Below are positions 36,201 through 43,296 of a stretch of 64,000 nt of DNA, one piece after another. The notes beneath the pieces are model-generated. The model saw only the letters and a list, made by a program, of their open reading frames with translations, made no database searches and was not told where the DNA came from. Source of the stretch: Urbifossiella limnaea (lineage in GTDB: Bacteria; Planctomycetota; Planctomycetia; Gemmatales; Gemmataceae); the NCBI RefSeq assembly GCF_007747215.1, contig NZ_CP036273.1, forward strand, positions 6,990,322-7,054,321. The letters run 5' to 3'. The translations under genes were made by a program, and so were the position numbers. Numbering within the stretch: position 1 is the stretch's first letter; each line of letters starts with the position of its first letter.

Positions 36201-36509
36201 AGTAGCCGGCCGGCGGGGCTCCCGGTTACGGACGTGGTCTTCCAGGTGAAGGGTGTCGCGGCCCGGGAACTGGCGCAGACAGAAGTCGGCACGCACCTGG
36301 TGCTGCCGACGCACGGCGGTCCGTGGCCGGTCCGCGTGGACGTGCTCGACGCCTGGCCGGCCGCGGCGCCGGCGGGGTTCGGCCCGGTCGTGCGGGTGTA
36401 CCCCGAGGGGCAGCCGGTGTTCGACGTGCGCACCGGGCTGGTCGTGCCGCCGCCGTACGCGGCGGACCAGCTGCGGGCGTTCACCCTGACGGCATTGCCG
36501 CGCGCGTGA
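33282..36509 (+). CDS. Clp-like double AAA+ ATPase, paralog 2, with PCRF-like C-terminus
   Basis: This is a 1075-residue protein. D1 has Walker A GPRQVGKT from 238, pore loop GMSYVGQWEAR and Walker B LLFDDLIGL (Asp where Clp proteins have Glu); the arginine fingers are absent (FADLFHV). D2 has Walker A GPTGVGKTE from 524, LLLDEVEKAD and FRPEFFNRLD, with the GYVG loop replaced (VGTFARPEGL). After a helical segment, residues about 905-1010 (FELENRLALLALTA, then FLWLRGFGGGDGASAPVARF) resemble the PCRF domain of peptide-chain release factors; the GGQ domain is absent. The start is 59 bases after paralog 1. A ribosome or nascent-chain link is possible but speculative. Confidence 0.85.
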   Translation: MRFRVPIYVAESKTGFAARPLFVPRPARTDTNLNRLLTRLAGDVVRAIELDARADRQDVAARWAFAPPVAQHRLALEVELRRRKFRGKFLFVTFEHLGRRLALTPAVPDVWFEVARGEALADRAKAALDEHWRAAERDADEPDDVNPVADALTGKAWVQVMDVSARVPAVVKAADPLAFLMLGGAGEPDGASELRRVGRCLDWLYPDELDRAAFRAAEVAELSRLLAAPDRRPVLLVGPRQVGKTAVVHECAFNRVAERKHVHVQRGNVWLVSPQRLISGMSYVGQWEARLLAILRHARKRDHVLLFDDLIGLFQAGVTSQGTLSAANLLKPYLEDRAVRVLGEITPDGLRVLRERDRGFADLFHVLPVREPTDADTLRTLVGVQRRLEGKHDCLFGLDVLPAVIDAQRRYDRTAAFPGKGASVLTRLAARAAKPKPEQCVPDAKDRPRITRDDVLADVVARSGLALAFLDPKARLDRDDVRDQLARQVVGQPEAAEALADVVSIAKARLNDPGRPLAAFLLVGPTGVGKTETAKAAARVLFGTADRLVRFDLNEFNHPGAAARLVGTFARPEGLLTAAIRRQPFAVVLLDEVEKADPEVFDLLLQLLGEGRLTDALGRTADFTNAVVILTSNIGVREAEGKLGFGAADDPRAFVRAAERFFRPEFFNRLDRVVPFGKLSRADLGAVARRLVDGVLGRAGFAQRGCALDVTPAAVERVIDAGYDPALGARAMKRAVERELTRPAAAALAKLAPGELTVVSVRAEAGALAVDVTAPGWAERLPAAEPLPAADRARAARLALERIEGRVAALRPGAGVVAGRVTAEQERYFALKDQARTVAADLERVEARGERAFNVVARQPEAVGRKNRYRSLKRTRLGVNHEAQQPYRSFLSAVSMEEAVHELMLDAEPADADGELFELENRLALLALTASAAPDDRPTFLWLRGFGGGDGASAPVARFFMSAWAAGLGVEVVSSRPAGLPVTDVVFQVKGVAARELAQTEVGTHLVLPTHGGPWPVRVDVLDAWPAAAPAGFGPVVRVYPEGQPVFDVRTGLVVPPPYAADQLRAFTLTALPRA

Positions 36510-36545
36510 GGCTTGCACCTCCGCGAGCGGCGGGAGAGGGAAGTC

Positions 36546-38795
36546 GTGCCCACCGTCCGCTACCCCGTCGTCGTCTACCGCGACCCCGCCGGGGGGTGCC
36601 ACGCCGCCGCGCTCGACCACGGCGCCGTCGGGTTCGGGTCGTCCGCCGCCGACGCGAAGGCCGACCTGCGCGACTTCCTGACGTGGGAGCACCGCCACCG
36701 GCCGTGGGTCGCGCCGCCCGACTTCCTCGACCCCGAGCTGCGCTGGGTCCGCGTCGCCGTCCGCCCCGAGTACCGCACCGGCGACCGCCTCCACCCGAGC
36801 GCCGAGGCCGTGGACCTGCGCGTCCTCGTCGTCACCGCGGTGCGTGCGAGCGGGCAGCCGGCCGCCGACCTGCCGCAGCTCGGCTACCGCTTCGACTACC
36901 CCGACGCGAAGGAGCTGCCGGACCTCGTCCGCCGGTACACCCTGCAGAAGCTCGAAGGGCTGACGCCCGCGCAGGTCGCCGGCTTCTTCCCGCCCGCGGA
37001 GGCCGACCTGGACACGCTCCCCGTCCGCGTCCGCGAGGCCGGCGCCGCCGTGAAGGAAGCGCCCGAGACGCTGGCCCGCGTCGCCGAGCCGCTCGGCGAC
37101 CGCGCCGCCCGCAAGGGCTTCGCCCGGGCCTGGGGTCGCGAGCCGGAAGTCGCCGCACTGGCGAAGACCCTGCACGACGAGACGGCGAGCGTGCTGCTGG
37201 TCGGCGACGCGGGCGTCGGCAAGTCCACGCTGCTGGCCGACGCGGTGAAGGACGCCGAGCGGCGCGGCGGGAAGCGGCGGTTCTGGCTCACGTCGGCCGG
37301 CCGGCTGGTGGCCGGGATGAAGTACCTCGGCCAGTGGGAGGAGCGCGTCGAGCAGGTCGTCGCCGACCTCGGCGAGATCGGCGGCGTGCTGTGCGTCGAT
37401 CGGTTGCTGGACCTGGTGCGCCGCGGCGGCACCGGCCCCGGCGACAGCATCGCTGCGTTCCTGGCGCCGTACCTGGCGCGCGGGGAAGTGCGCGTCGCGG
37501 CCGAGGCCACGCCCGCGGAGTTGGACGCCTGCCGCCGGCTGCTGCCGGGGTTCGCCGACCTGTTCCAGGTGGTGCCGGTCCGAGCGTTCGAGCCGGCCGC
37601 GGCGCTGGCCGTCATCGACAAGCAGCTCGCCACCGCCGCGTCCGGGCCGGGGTTGAACGTCGGCCGCGGGACGGGCGAGAGCATCGTCCGGCTGTTCCGC
37701 CGCTTCCAGCCGTACGCGCCGTTCCCCGGCCCGGCGGCCGGCTTCGCCCGCGAGCTGGTCGATGCCACCGCACGGAAGGGGGTGAAGGAGGTGACGGCCG
37801 ACGCCGCCGTGACCCGCTTCCGCGCCCGCACCGGCCTGCCGGACCTGCTGCTGCGCGACGAACGCACCCTCGATCGCGTCGACGTGCTGGGGTGGTTCAC
37901 CGGCCGCGTCATCGACCAGCCGGCGGCGTGCGCCGCGGCCGCGGACGTGGTGACGGCGATCAAGGCGGGCGTGACCGACCCCGGCCGGCCGCCGGCGGTG
38001 CTGCTGTTCTGCGGGCCGACGGGCGTGGGGAAGACCGAGCTGGCGAAGGCGCTCGCCGAGTACCTGTACGGCCACGGCGAGGACGCGGCGAAGCGGCCCG
38101 GCGAGGCGCCGCGGCTGGTGCGCCTCGACATGAGTGAGTACGGCGGGTTCGACGCCGCGGCGCGCCTCCTCGGCCCGCCGCACGGCGAGCCCGGCGAGCT
38201 GGTGAAGCGGGTGCGCCGCGAGCCGTTCTGCGTGCTGCTGCTGGACGAGGTGGAGAAGGCCAGTGCCGAGGTGTTCGACGCGCTGATGGGCGTCTTCGAC
38301 GAGGGCCGGCTGACGGACCAGTACGGCCGCGTCACCGACTTCCGCAGCGCCGTGATCGTGATGACCTCGAACCTCGGCGCCGGCCGCGGCGGGGCGGTGG
38401 GGTTCGGCCCGTCGGGCGGCGTGAACTACACCGGGGCGGCGATGGCGTTCTTCCGCCCCGAGTTTTTCAACCGCCTCGACGCGGTGGTGACGTTCGACCC
38501 GCTCGGCCCGGCCGCCGTGGAGCGGATCGCGTGCCGGGAACTGGCCGCGGTGGCGCGGCGCGACGGCCTCGCCGGCGTGACCGTGACGTGGACGGACCGG
38601 CTGGTGGCGCACCTCGCGGCTGTCGGGTTCGACGCCCGCTACGGGGCGCGGCCGTTGCAGCGGACGGTGGAGCGCGAGGTGGTGGCGCCGCTGGCCCGGT
38701 GGCTGCTGGCGAACCCCGCCGCCGCGGGCCGCGCGGTCGTCGCCGACCACACCGCGGGCGGCGTGACGTTCGCGGCCGGTCCGTACAATCGGTGA
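36546..38795 (+). CDS. Clp-like double AAA+ ATPase, paralog 3
   Basis: This 749-residue protein, from the GTG at 36546, follows gggagagggaag. The N-terminus (YPVVVYRDPAGGCHAAAL, then SSAADAKADLRDFL) resembles a HicB-like fold. D1 has Walker A GDAGVGKS from 220, pore loop GMKYLGQWEER very close to the ClpB/ClpA form, and Walker B LCVDRLLDL with Arg in place of Glu. D2 has Walker A GPTGVGKTE from 490, LLLDEVEKAS, FFRPEFFNRLD and sensor-2 YGARPLQR; the GYVG loop is missing (LGPPHGEPGEL). It lacks the C-terminal extension of the other two. Close spacing (36 bases) implies one operon and perhaps one mixed ring. Confidence 0.87.
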   Translation: MPTVRYPVVVYRDPAGGCHAAALDHGAVGFGSSAADAKADLRDFLTWEHRHRPWVAPPDFLDPELRWVRVAVRPEYRTGDRLHPSAEAVDLRVLVVTAVRASGQPAADLPQLGYRFDYPDAKELPDLVRRYTLQKLEGLTPAQVAGFFPPAEADLDTLPVRVREAGAAVKEAPETLARVAEPLGDRAARKGFARAWGREPEVAALAKTLHDETASVLLVGDAGVGKSTLLADAVKDAERRGGKRRFWLTSAGRLVAGMKYLGQWEERVEQVVADLGEIGGVLCVDRLLDLVRRGGTGPGDSIAAFLAPYLARGEVRVAAEATPAELDACRRLLPGFADLFQVVPVRAFEPAAALAVIDKQLATAASGPGLNVGRGTGESIVRLFRRFQPYAPFPGPAAGFARELVDATARKGVKEVTADAAVTRFRARTGLPDLLLRDERTLDRVDVLGWFTGRVIDQPAACAAAADVVTAIKAGVTDPGRPPAVLLFCGPTGVGKTELAKALAEYLYGHGEDAAKRPGEAPRLVRLDMSEYGGFDAAARLLGPPHGEPGELVKRVRREPFCVLLLDEVEKASAEVFDALMGVFDEGRLTDQYGRVTDFRSAVIVMTSNLGAGRGGAVGFGPSGGVNYTGAAMAFFRPEFFNRLDAVVTFDPLGPAAVERIACRELAAVARRDGLAGVTVTWTDRLVAHLAAVGFDARYGARPLQRTVEREVVAPLARWLLANPAAAGRAVVADHTAGGVTFAAGPYNR

Positions 38796-38818
38796 ACCGC
38801 CCGCCGCAAGGGAGTGTG

Positions 38819-39700
38819 ATGGGGACCGACCCGCCGCCGGCCCGCCTCAAGCTGCTGCTCGCGTTCGCCGCCATCTACTTCCTGTGGGGCTCGACGTACC
38901 TCGCCATCCGGCTGGCGATCGACTCCGTGCCGCCGTTCCTGATGGCCGGCACCCGCTTCCTCATTGCTGGGCCGGTGCTGTACGCGGTCGGCATGGGGCG
39001 AGGCGACCCGCGGCCGACGGCGCGGCACTGGCGCGCCGCGGCCGCCGGGGCGGTGCTGCTGTTCGTGTGCGGCAACGGCGGCGTGTCGTGGGCGCAGCTG
39101 ACGGTGCCGACCGGGGCCGCGGCGCTGGTCGTGGCCACGCTGCCGGCGTGGCTGCTGGTGCTGGACTGGGGCTACGGCGGGCGCGGCCGGCCGCGGGCGC
39201 GGGAGACACTCGGCATCGGCCTCGGGCTCGGCGGCGTGGCAATTCTGTCGGCGCCGGGCGGCATTCACCCCGTCGGGACGGCGGTGCTCCTCGGCGCGAC
39301 CGCGGCGTGGGCCGTCGGGTCGCTGGTGAACCGGTACGCCGAGCTGCCCGCGTCGCCGGTGCGGACCGCGGGCATGGAGATGCTCGCCGCCGGCGTGCTG
39401 ATGGTGCCGCTCGGCCTGGCGATCGGCGAAGGCAGCCGCTTCGACCCCGGCGCCGTGACCGTTACATCGGTGGTCGCGCTCGGCTACCTGATCGCGGTCG
39501 CGCTGGTGGCGCTGCCGGCGTACAACTGGCTGCTGACGGTCGCGTCGCCGGCCGCGGTCGGCACCTACGCCTTCGTGAACCCGGTGGTGGCGGTGCTGCT
39601 CGGCGCCGCCGTGCTCGGCGAGGAGCTGTCCGCGCGGACGGGCGGCGCCGCGGTGCTGGTGGTGCTCGGGGTGGCGCTGCTGGTGTGGCGACGGCGCTAG
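38819..39700 (+). CDS. EamA-family (DMT superfamily) transporter
   Basis: This 293-residue protein has ten predicted hydrophobic segments arranged as two EamA repeats. The first begins LLAFAAIYFLWGSTYLAIR, the classical opening of YedA/RhaT-like drug/metabolite exporters. The second repeat starts near GTAVLLGATAAWAVGSLVNR, and the end contains AYNWLL, YAFVNPVVAVLLGA and LGEEL. Substrates cannot be inferred; metabolite or amino-acid efflux is usual. The ATG at 38819 has GGGAG close upstream, and the gene lies 23 bases after Clp-like paralog 3, so it may be co-transcribed. Its stop overlaps the stop of the small minus-strand gene. Confidence 0.9.
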   Translation: MGTDPPPARLKLLLAFAAIYFLWGSTYLAIRLAIDSVPPFLMAGTRFLIAGPVLYAVGMGRGDPRPTARHWRAAAAGAVLLFVCGNGGVSWAQLTVPTGAAALVVATLPAWLLVLDWGYGGRGRPRARETLGIGLGLGGVAILSAPGGIHPVGTAVLLGATAAWAVGSLVNRYAELPASPVRTAGMEMLAAGVLMVPLGLAIGEGSRFDPGAVTVTSVVALGYLIAVALVALPAYNWLLTVASPAAVGTYAFVNPVVAVLLGAAVLGEELSARTGGAAVLVVLGVALLVWRRR

Positions 39701-39858
39701 GCGTGGGCCTCGGGCCGGTCGTGCCAGTCGCGGCGGGGCTGCGGGTCGGGCGGGGGCCGCCGGCGCGGCGTCGCGGCCGCCTCGCGGCGGGCCTCGTCGG
39801 CGGTCAGGCACGGGTCGAGAAGTAACGCGATGAGCGTGGTCGGGTCGGCGGCGTCCAT
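39697..39858 (-). CDS. Small hypothetical protein (53 residues)
   Basis: This short gene encodes 53 residues (MDAADPTTLIALLLDPCLTA at the start, then a basic, proline-rich tail). The ATG at 39858 has a strong ribosome binding site (GGAGGG about 6 bases upstream), the main reason to accept it. It converges with the EamA gene and the two stop codons overlap in ctag. No family was recognised. The tail could be disordered. Confidence 0.5.
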   Translation of the reverse strand: MDAADPTTLIALLLDPCLTADEARREAAATPRRRPPPDPQPRRDWHDRPEAHA

Positions 39859-40250
39859 GCGGGTCCCTCCGGGGTGAAGGAAGTACACGGGTTGCAACTC
39901 TTACCCGCCGCGGCGGGCGAAAACCGCTTCCGCGGCGGGGGCGGAGGCGGTTCACGCAGCGGGGGTGCCGGCGGGCGAGTTGCCGGCCGCGCGGAACTGG
40001 GTTGCGCACGTCACCACCGGAAGGAGCCGAACACACCCCGTAATTGGCGCGGGCACAAAAGAAGAAGCCGGCGGCTTTCGCCACCGGCCTTCTGGAACGT
40101 GTCGGGGGACGTGCGGGGGAATGTGGCGGCGGGCCTCGGGGATTCCCGGCCCGACAGGTTGTGTGACGCCGATCTGTTATGCACGGGGTGTGCCAAACCC
40201 GCCGCGTCGGGTATCGTGGTGTCGTTCTCCCGACCGCCGAGGGGACGCGG
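39859..40250. other. Gene-free spacer upstream of the cytochrome/PSD1 gene
   Basis: These 392 bases contain no convincing gene. An imperfect hairpin near 40070-40100 (agaagccgg against ccggccttct) sits beside an A-rich tract, giving a terminator-like structure on the minus strand, but no minus-strand gene obviously ends here. The promoter of the next gene probably lies in the 3' part. Confidence 0.4.
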
Positions 40251-43190
40251 ATGCGCGCCAGGGTGGGGCTTCTGATCGCGGGGTTCGCGGCCCTGCCGCT
40301 GTGGCCAGTTTCGGCCCAGCCGCCGGCGCCGGACTTCGCGCGCGACGTGCGGCCGATCTTTGAGGCGCGGTGCCAGAAGTGCCACGGCCCCGCCCGGCAG
40401 CGCGGCGGCCTCCGCCTCGACACCGCCGCCGGCATCACCACCGTCGTCGGGACTTCCGCCGACAGCGCACTCCTGCGCCACGTCACCGGCAGCGAGGGCG
40501 CCAAGCGGATGCCGCCCGAGGGCGACCCGCTCACCGCCGCGCAGATCGACACCCTCCGCCGCTGGGTCGCCGCGAAGGCGCCGCTCCCGGCCGACGCCGG
40601 CCCCGTTGCCAAGGCGCCCGCCGCGGGCTGGGCGTTCAAGCCGGTCGTGCGCCCGCCCGTTCCCGCGCCGCCGGTCGAGCACGCGACGTGGGTTCGCACC
40701 CCGATCGACGCCTTCGTTCTGGCGAAGCTGCTGAGCAACGGCCTGCGGCCGTCGCCGGAGGCCGACCGGCGCACGCTCGCCCGCCGCGCGTCGATCACGC
40801 TGACCGGTTTGCCGCCGACGCCGGAAGAACTTCGCACCGTCCTCGCCGACCCGGCCGCGGACGCCTACGAGCGCTACGTCGATCGGCTGCTCGCCTCCCC
40901 GCGCTACGGCGAGCGCTGGGCGCGGCACTGGCTCGACGTGGCCCACTACGCCGACTCGCACGGCCACGACCAGGACCGGTTTCGCCCGAACGCCTGGCCG
41001 TACCGCGACTACCTCATCCGCTCGTTCAACGCCGACACGCCGTACGCCCGGTTCGTGCGCGAGCAGGTCGCCGGCGACGTGCTGTACCCCGGGAACCCGC
41101 AAGCGCTGGTCGCCACCGGGTTCCTCGCCGCCGGCCCGTGGGACGAGAGCGGCCTGCGCGACATCAACGAGAACAGCCTCGACCGGATTGCGGCCCGGAA
41201 CCTGGAACGCGACGACGTGGTGACCAGCACGATGACCACGTTCGCCGGCCTCACGGTGGGGTGCGCCCGCTGCCACGACCACAAGTTCGACCCTGTCTCG
41301 CAGCAGGACTACTACGCGCTGCAGGCCGTGTTCGCCGGCGTGGACAAGGCCGAACGCCAGTACGACGCCGACCCCGCCGTCGGGGCGCGGCGCGCGGCGC
41401 TGACCGCCGAGCTGGCGCTGGTGCGCGAGCTGAAGGGCGCCGACCCCGCGCTGCTGACGGCCGAGCGGCGCGCGGCGGTGGCGGCGCTGCGCGACCCCGA
41501 CGCCGGCTGGCAAGTGGTCGCGCCCGTGGCGGTCAGCTCGAAGCAGGGTTCGCAGCTGAAGCCGCAGCCGGATCGGTCCGTGCTCGCCACGGGGCCGACG
41601 CCGGAGAAGGACACGTACACCGCGACGCTGACGGTGCCGCGTGGCGGGCTGACGGCGTTGCGCGTCGAGGTGCTGTGCGACGACTCGCTGCCGCACAAGG
41701 GGCCGGGCCGGTGCCACAACGGCAACCTCCACCTGTCCGAGGTGCGCGTGAAGGTGCACCCGCCCGGCGAGCCCGCGAAGGCCGTGGCGGTGAAGCTGAC
41801 GGCCGCGGCCGCAGACTTCGACCAGGACGGCTGGGCGGTGCCCCGCGCCATCGACGGCAACGCTGCGACCGCCTGGGGCATTTATCCCGCCGTCGGCCAG
41901 CCGCACCGGGCCGTGTTCGCGTTCGAGAAGGCGGTCGGGTTCGACGCCGGCACCGCGCTGACCGTCGAGCTCGACCAGCTGCACGGCGGCGGCCACCTGA
42001 TCGGCCGCTTCCGCCTGTCCGTCACCACGACGCCCGGCGCGGAGGCGACGAAGCCGCTGCCGGCGCCCGTGGCTGCGGCGCTGGCGGCGAACCCGCGCAC
42101 CGACGCGCAGACGGCGGAGCTTTCGCGCTGGACCTGGGAACGCCGGTTGAGCGCCGAACTGGCGGCGCTGCCGGCGCCGGCGAAGGTCTACTGCGGCACC
42201 AACCGCTTCACGGCGGACGGCAGCTTCCGCCCGGCGCCGACACCGCGCCCCGTCCACGTCCTGAAGCGCGGCGAGCCGACGCGCCCCGGCGAACTCGCGC
42301 ACCCGGGCACGGTCGAGGCGATCACCGCGCTGCCGGCGCGCTTCCAACTCGCCGACCCGACCAGCGAGGGCGAGCGCCGCGCCGCGCTAGCCGACTGGCT
42401 CGCCGACCCGCGCAACCCGCTGACGTGGCGCGTGGTCGCCAACCGCGTGTGGCACTACCACGTCGGCCGCGGCCTCGTGGACACGCCGAACGACCTCGGC
42501 GCGATGGGCGGCGTCCCGTCGCACCCGGAACTCCTCGACTGGCTCGCCGCCGAGTTCCGCGACCGCGGCGGCTCACTCAAGGCGCTGCACCGCCTGATCC
42601 TGACGAGCAGCACCTACCGCCAGGCGGTGCGGCACGACCCCGCCGCCGCGGCGAAGGACGCCGACAACCGCCTGCTGTGGCGGATGAACCGTTCCCGCCT
42701 CGACGCCGAGACGGTGCGCGACGCGGTGCTGCTGGTCAGCGGCCGGCTCGACTTCACGATGTACGGCCCGCCGGTGGCGCACTTCACGAGCAAGCCGGGC
42801 ATCCACGTCACGCCCGAGGCCGACTACGACGCCTTCGACGTGGACGCCCCCGCGGCGCGGCGGCGGAGCGTGTACCGGTTCATCTTCCGCACGCGGCCGG
42901 ACCCGCTGCTGGAGGCGCTGGACTGCCCGGACGCGTCGCAGTCGGCGCCGGCGCGGGGCGCGTCGGTGGGGGCGCCGCAGGCGCTGGTGCTGTGGAACAA
43001 CAAGTTCATGCTCCGCCACGCCGAGCACCTGGCCGCCGCGGGCGACGTGCGGGCGATCGCGGAGCGCGTGCTGTGCCGAGCGCCCACGCCCGCGGAGGAA
43101 GCCGCGTGGGGCGAGTACGCCCGGCGTCACGGGCTGGCGAACCTGTGCCGCGTGCTGCTGAACAGCAGCGAGTTCCTGTTCGCGGACTGA
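40251..43190 (+). CDS. Planctomycete PSCyt1-PSCyt2-PSD1 protein (cytochrome c, DUF1549, DUF1553)
   Basis: This 979-residue exported protein has a signal peptide (about 1-22). A planctomycete cytochrome c module with CQKCH (Cys41, Cys44, His45) and the distal RMPPEGDPL methionine segment follows. Next comes DUF1549 (IDAFVLAKLLSNGLRPSPEA, then WARHWLDVAHYADSHG and CARCHDHKFDPV, a second CxxCH), a middle beta-rich domain resembling an F5/8-type carbohydrate-binding fold (DGWAVPRAIDGNAATAWG), and DUF1553 (RVVANRVWHYHVGRGLVDTP onward). The family is expanded in planctomycetes and linked to polysaccharide use, but its chemistry is unknown. The usual DUF1501 partner is not in this window. Confidence 0.92.
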   Translation: MRARVGLLIAGFAALPLWPVSAQPPAPDFARDVRPIFEARCQKCHGPARQRGGLRLDTAAGITTVVGTSADSALLRHVTGSEGAKRMPPEGDPLTAAQIDTLRRWVAAKAPLPADAGPVAKAPAAGWAFKPVVRPPVPAPPVEHATWVRTPIDAFVLAKLLSNGLRPSPEADRRTLARRASITLTGLPPTPEELRTVLADPAADAYERYVDRLLASPRYGERWARHWLDVAHYADSHGHDQDRFRPNAWPYRDYLIRSFNADTPYARFVREQVAGDVLYPGNPQALVATGFLAAGPWDESGLRDINENSLDRIAARNLERDDVVTSTMTTFAGLTVGCARCHDHKFDPVSQQDYYALQAVFAGVDKAERQYDADPAVGARRAALTAELALVRELKGADPALLTAERRAAVAALRDPDAGWQVVAPVAVSSKQGSQLKPQPDRSVLATGPTPEKDTYTATLTVPRGGLTALRVEVLCDDSLPHKGPGRCHNGNLHLSEVRVKVHPPGEPAKAVAVKLTAAAADFDQDGWAVPRAIDGNAATAWGIYPAVGQPHRAVFAFEKAVGFDAGTALTVELDQLHGGGHLIGRFRLSVTTTPGAEATKPLPAPVAAALAANPRTDAQTAELSRWTWERRLSAELAALPAPAKVYCGTNRFTADGSFRPAPTPRPVHVLKRGEPTRPGELAHPGTVEAITALPARFQLADPTSEGERRAALADWLADPRNPLTWRVVANRVWHYHVGRGLVDTPNDLGAMGGVPSHPELLDWLAAEFRDRGGSLKALHRLILTSSTYRQAVRHDPAAAAKDADNRLLWRMNRSRLDAETVRDAVLLVSGRLDFTMYGPPVAHFTSKPGIHVTPEADYDAFDVDAPAARRRSVYRFIFRTRPDPLLEALDCPDASQSAPARGASVGAPQALVLWNNKFMLRHAEHLAAAGDVRAIAERVLCRAPTPAEEAAWGEYARRHGLANLCRVLLNSSEFLFAD

Positions 43191-43296
43191 ATCGGCTGTG
43201 GATGTGGCGCTGGTCTACCCCGGGACAACCTGGGGGGCAGTCGTAGCCGCGAGTTCCGCCTGCGGCTACCAACCCCGTAGCGCCGCGCGCCCACGC

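Noticed and set aside
33984-38750. Minus-strand frame of nearly 1600 codons opposite Clp-like paralogs 2 and 3
   Set aside because: No recognisable motif; antisense to Walker motifs that prove the plus-strand reading.
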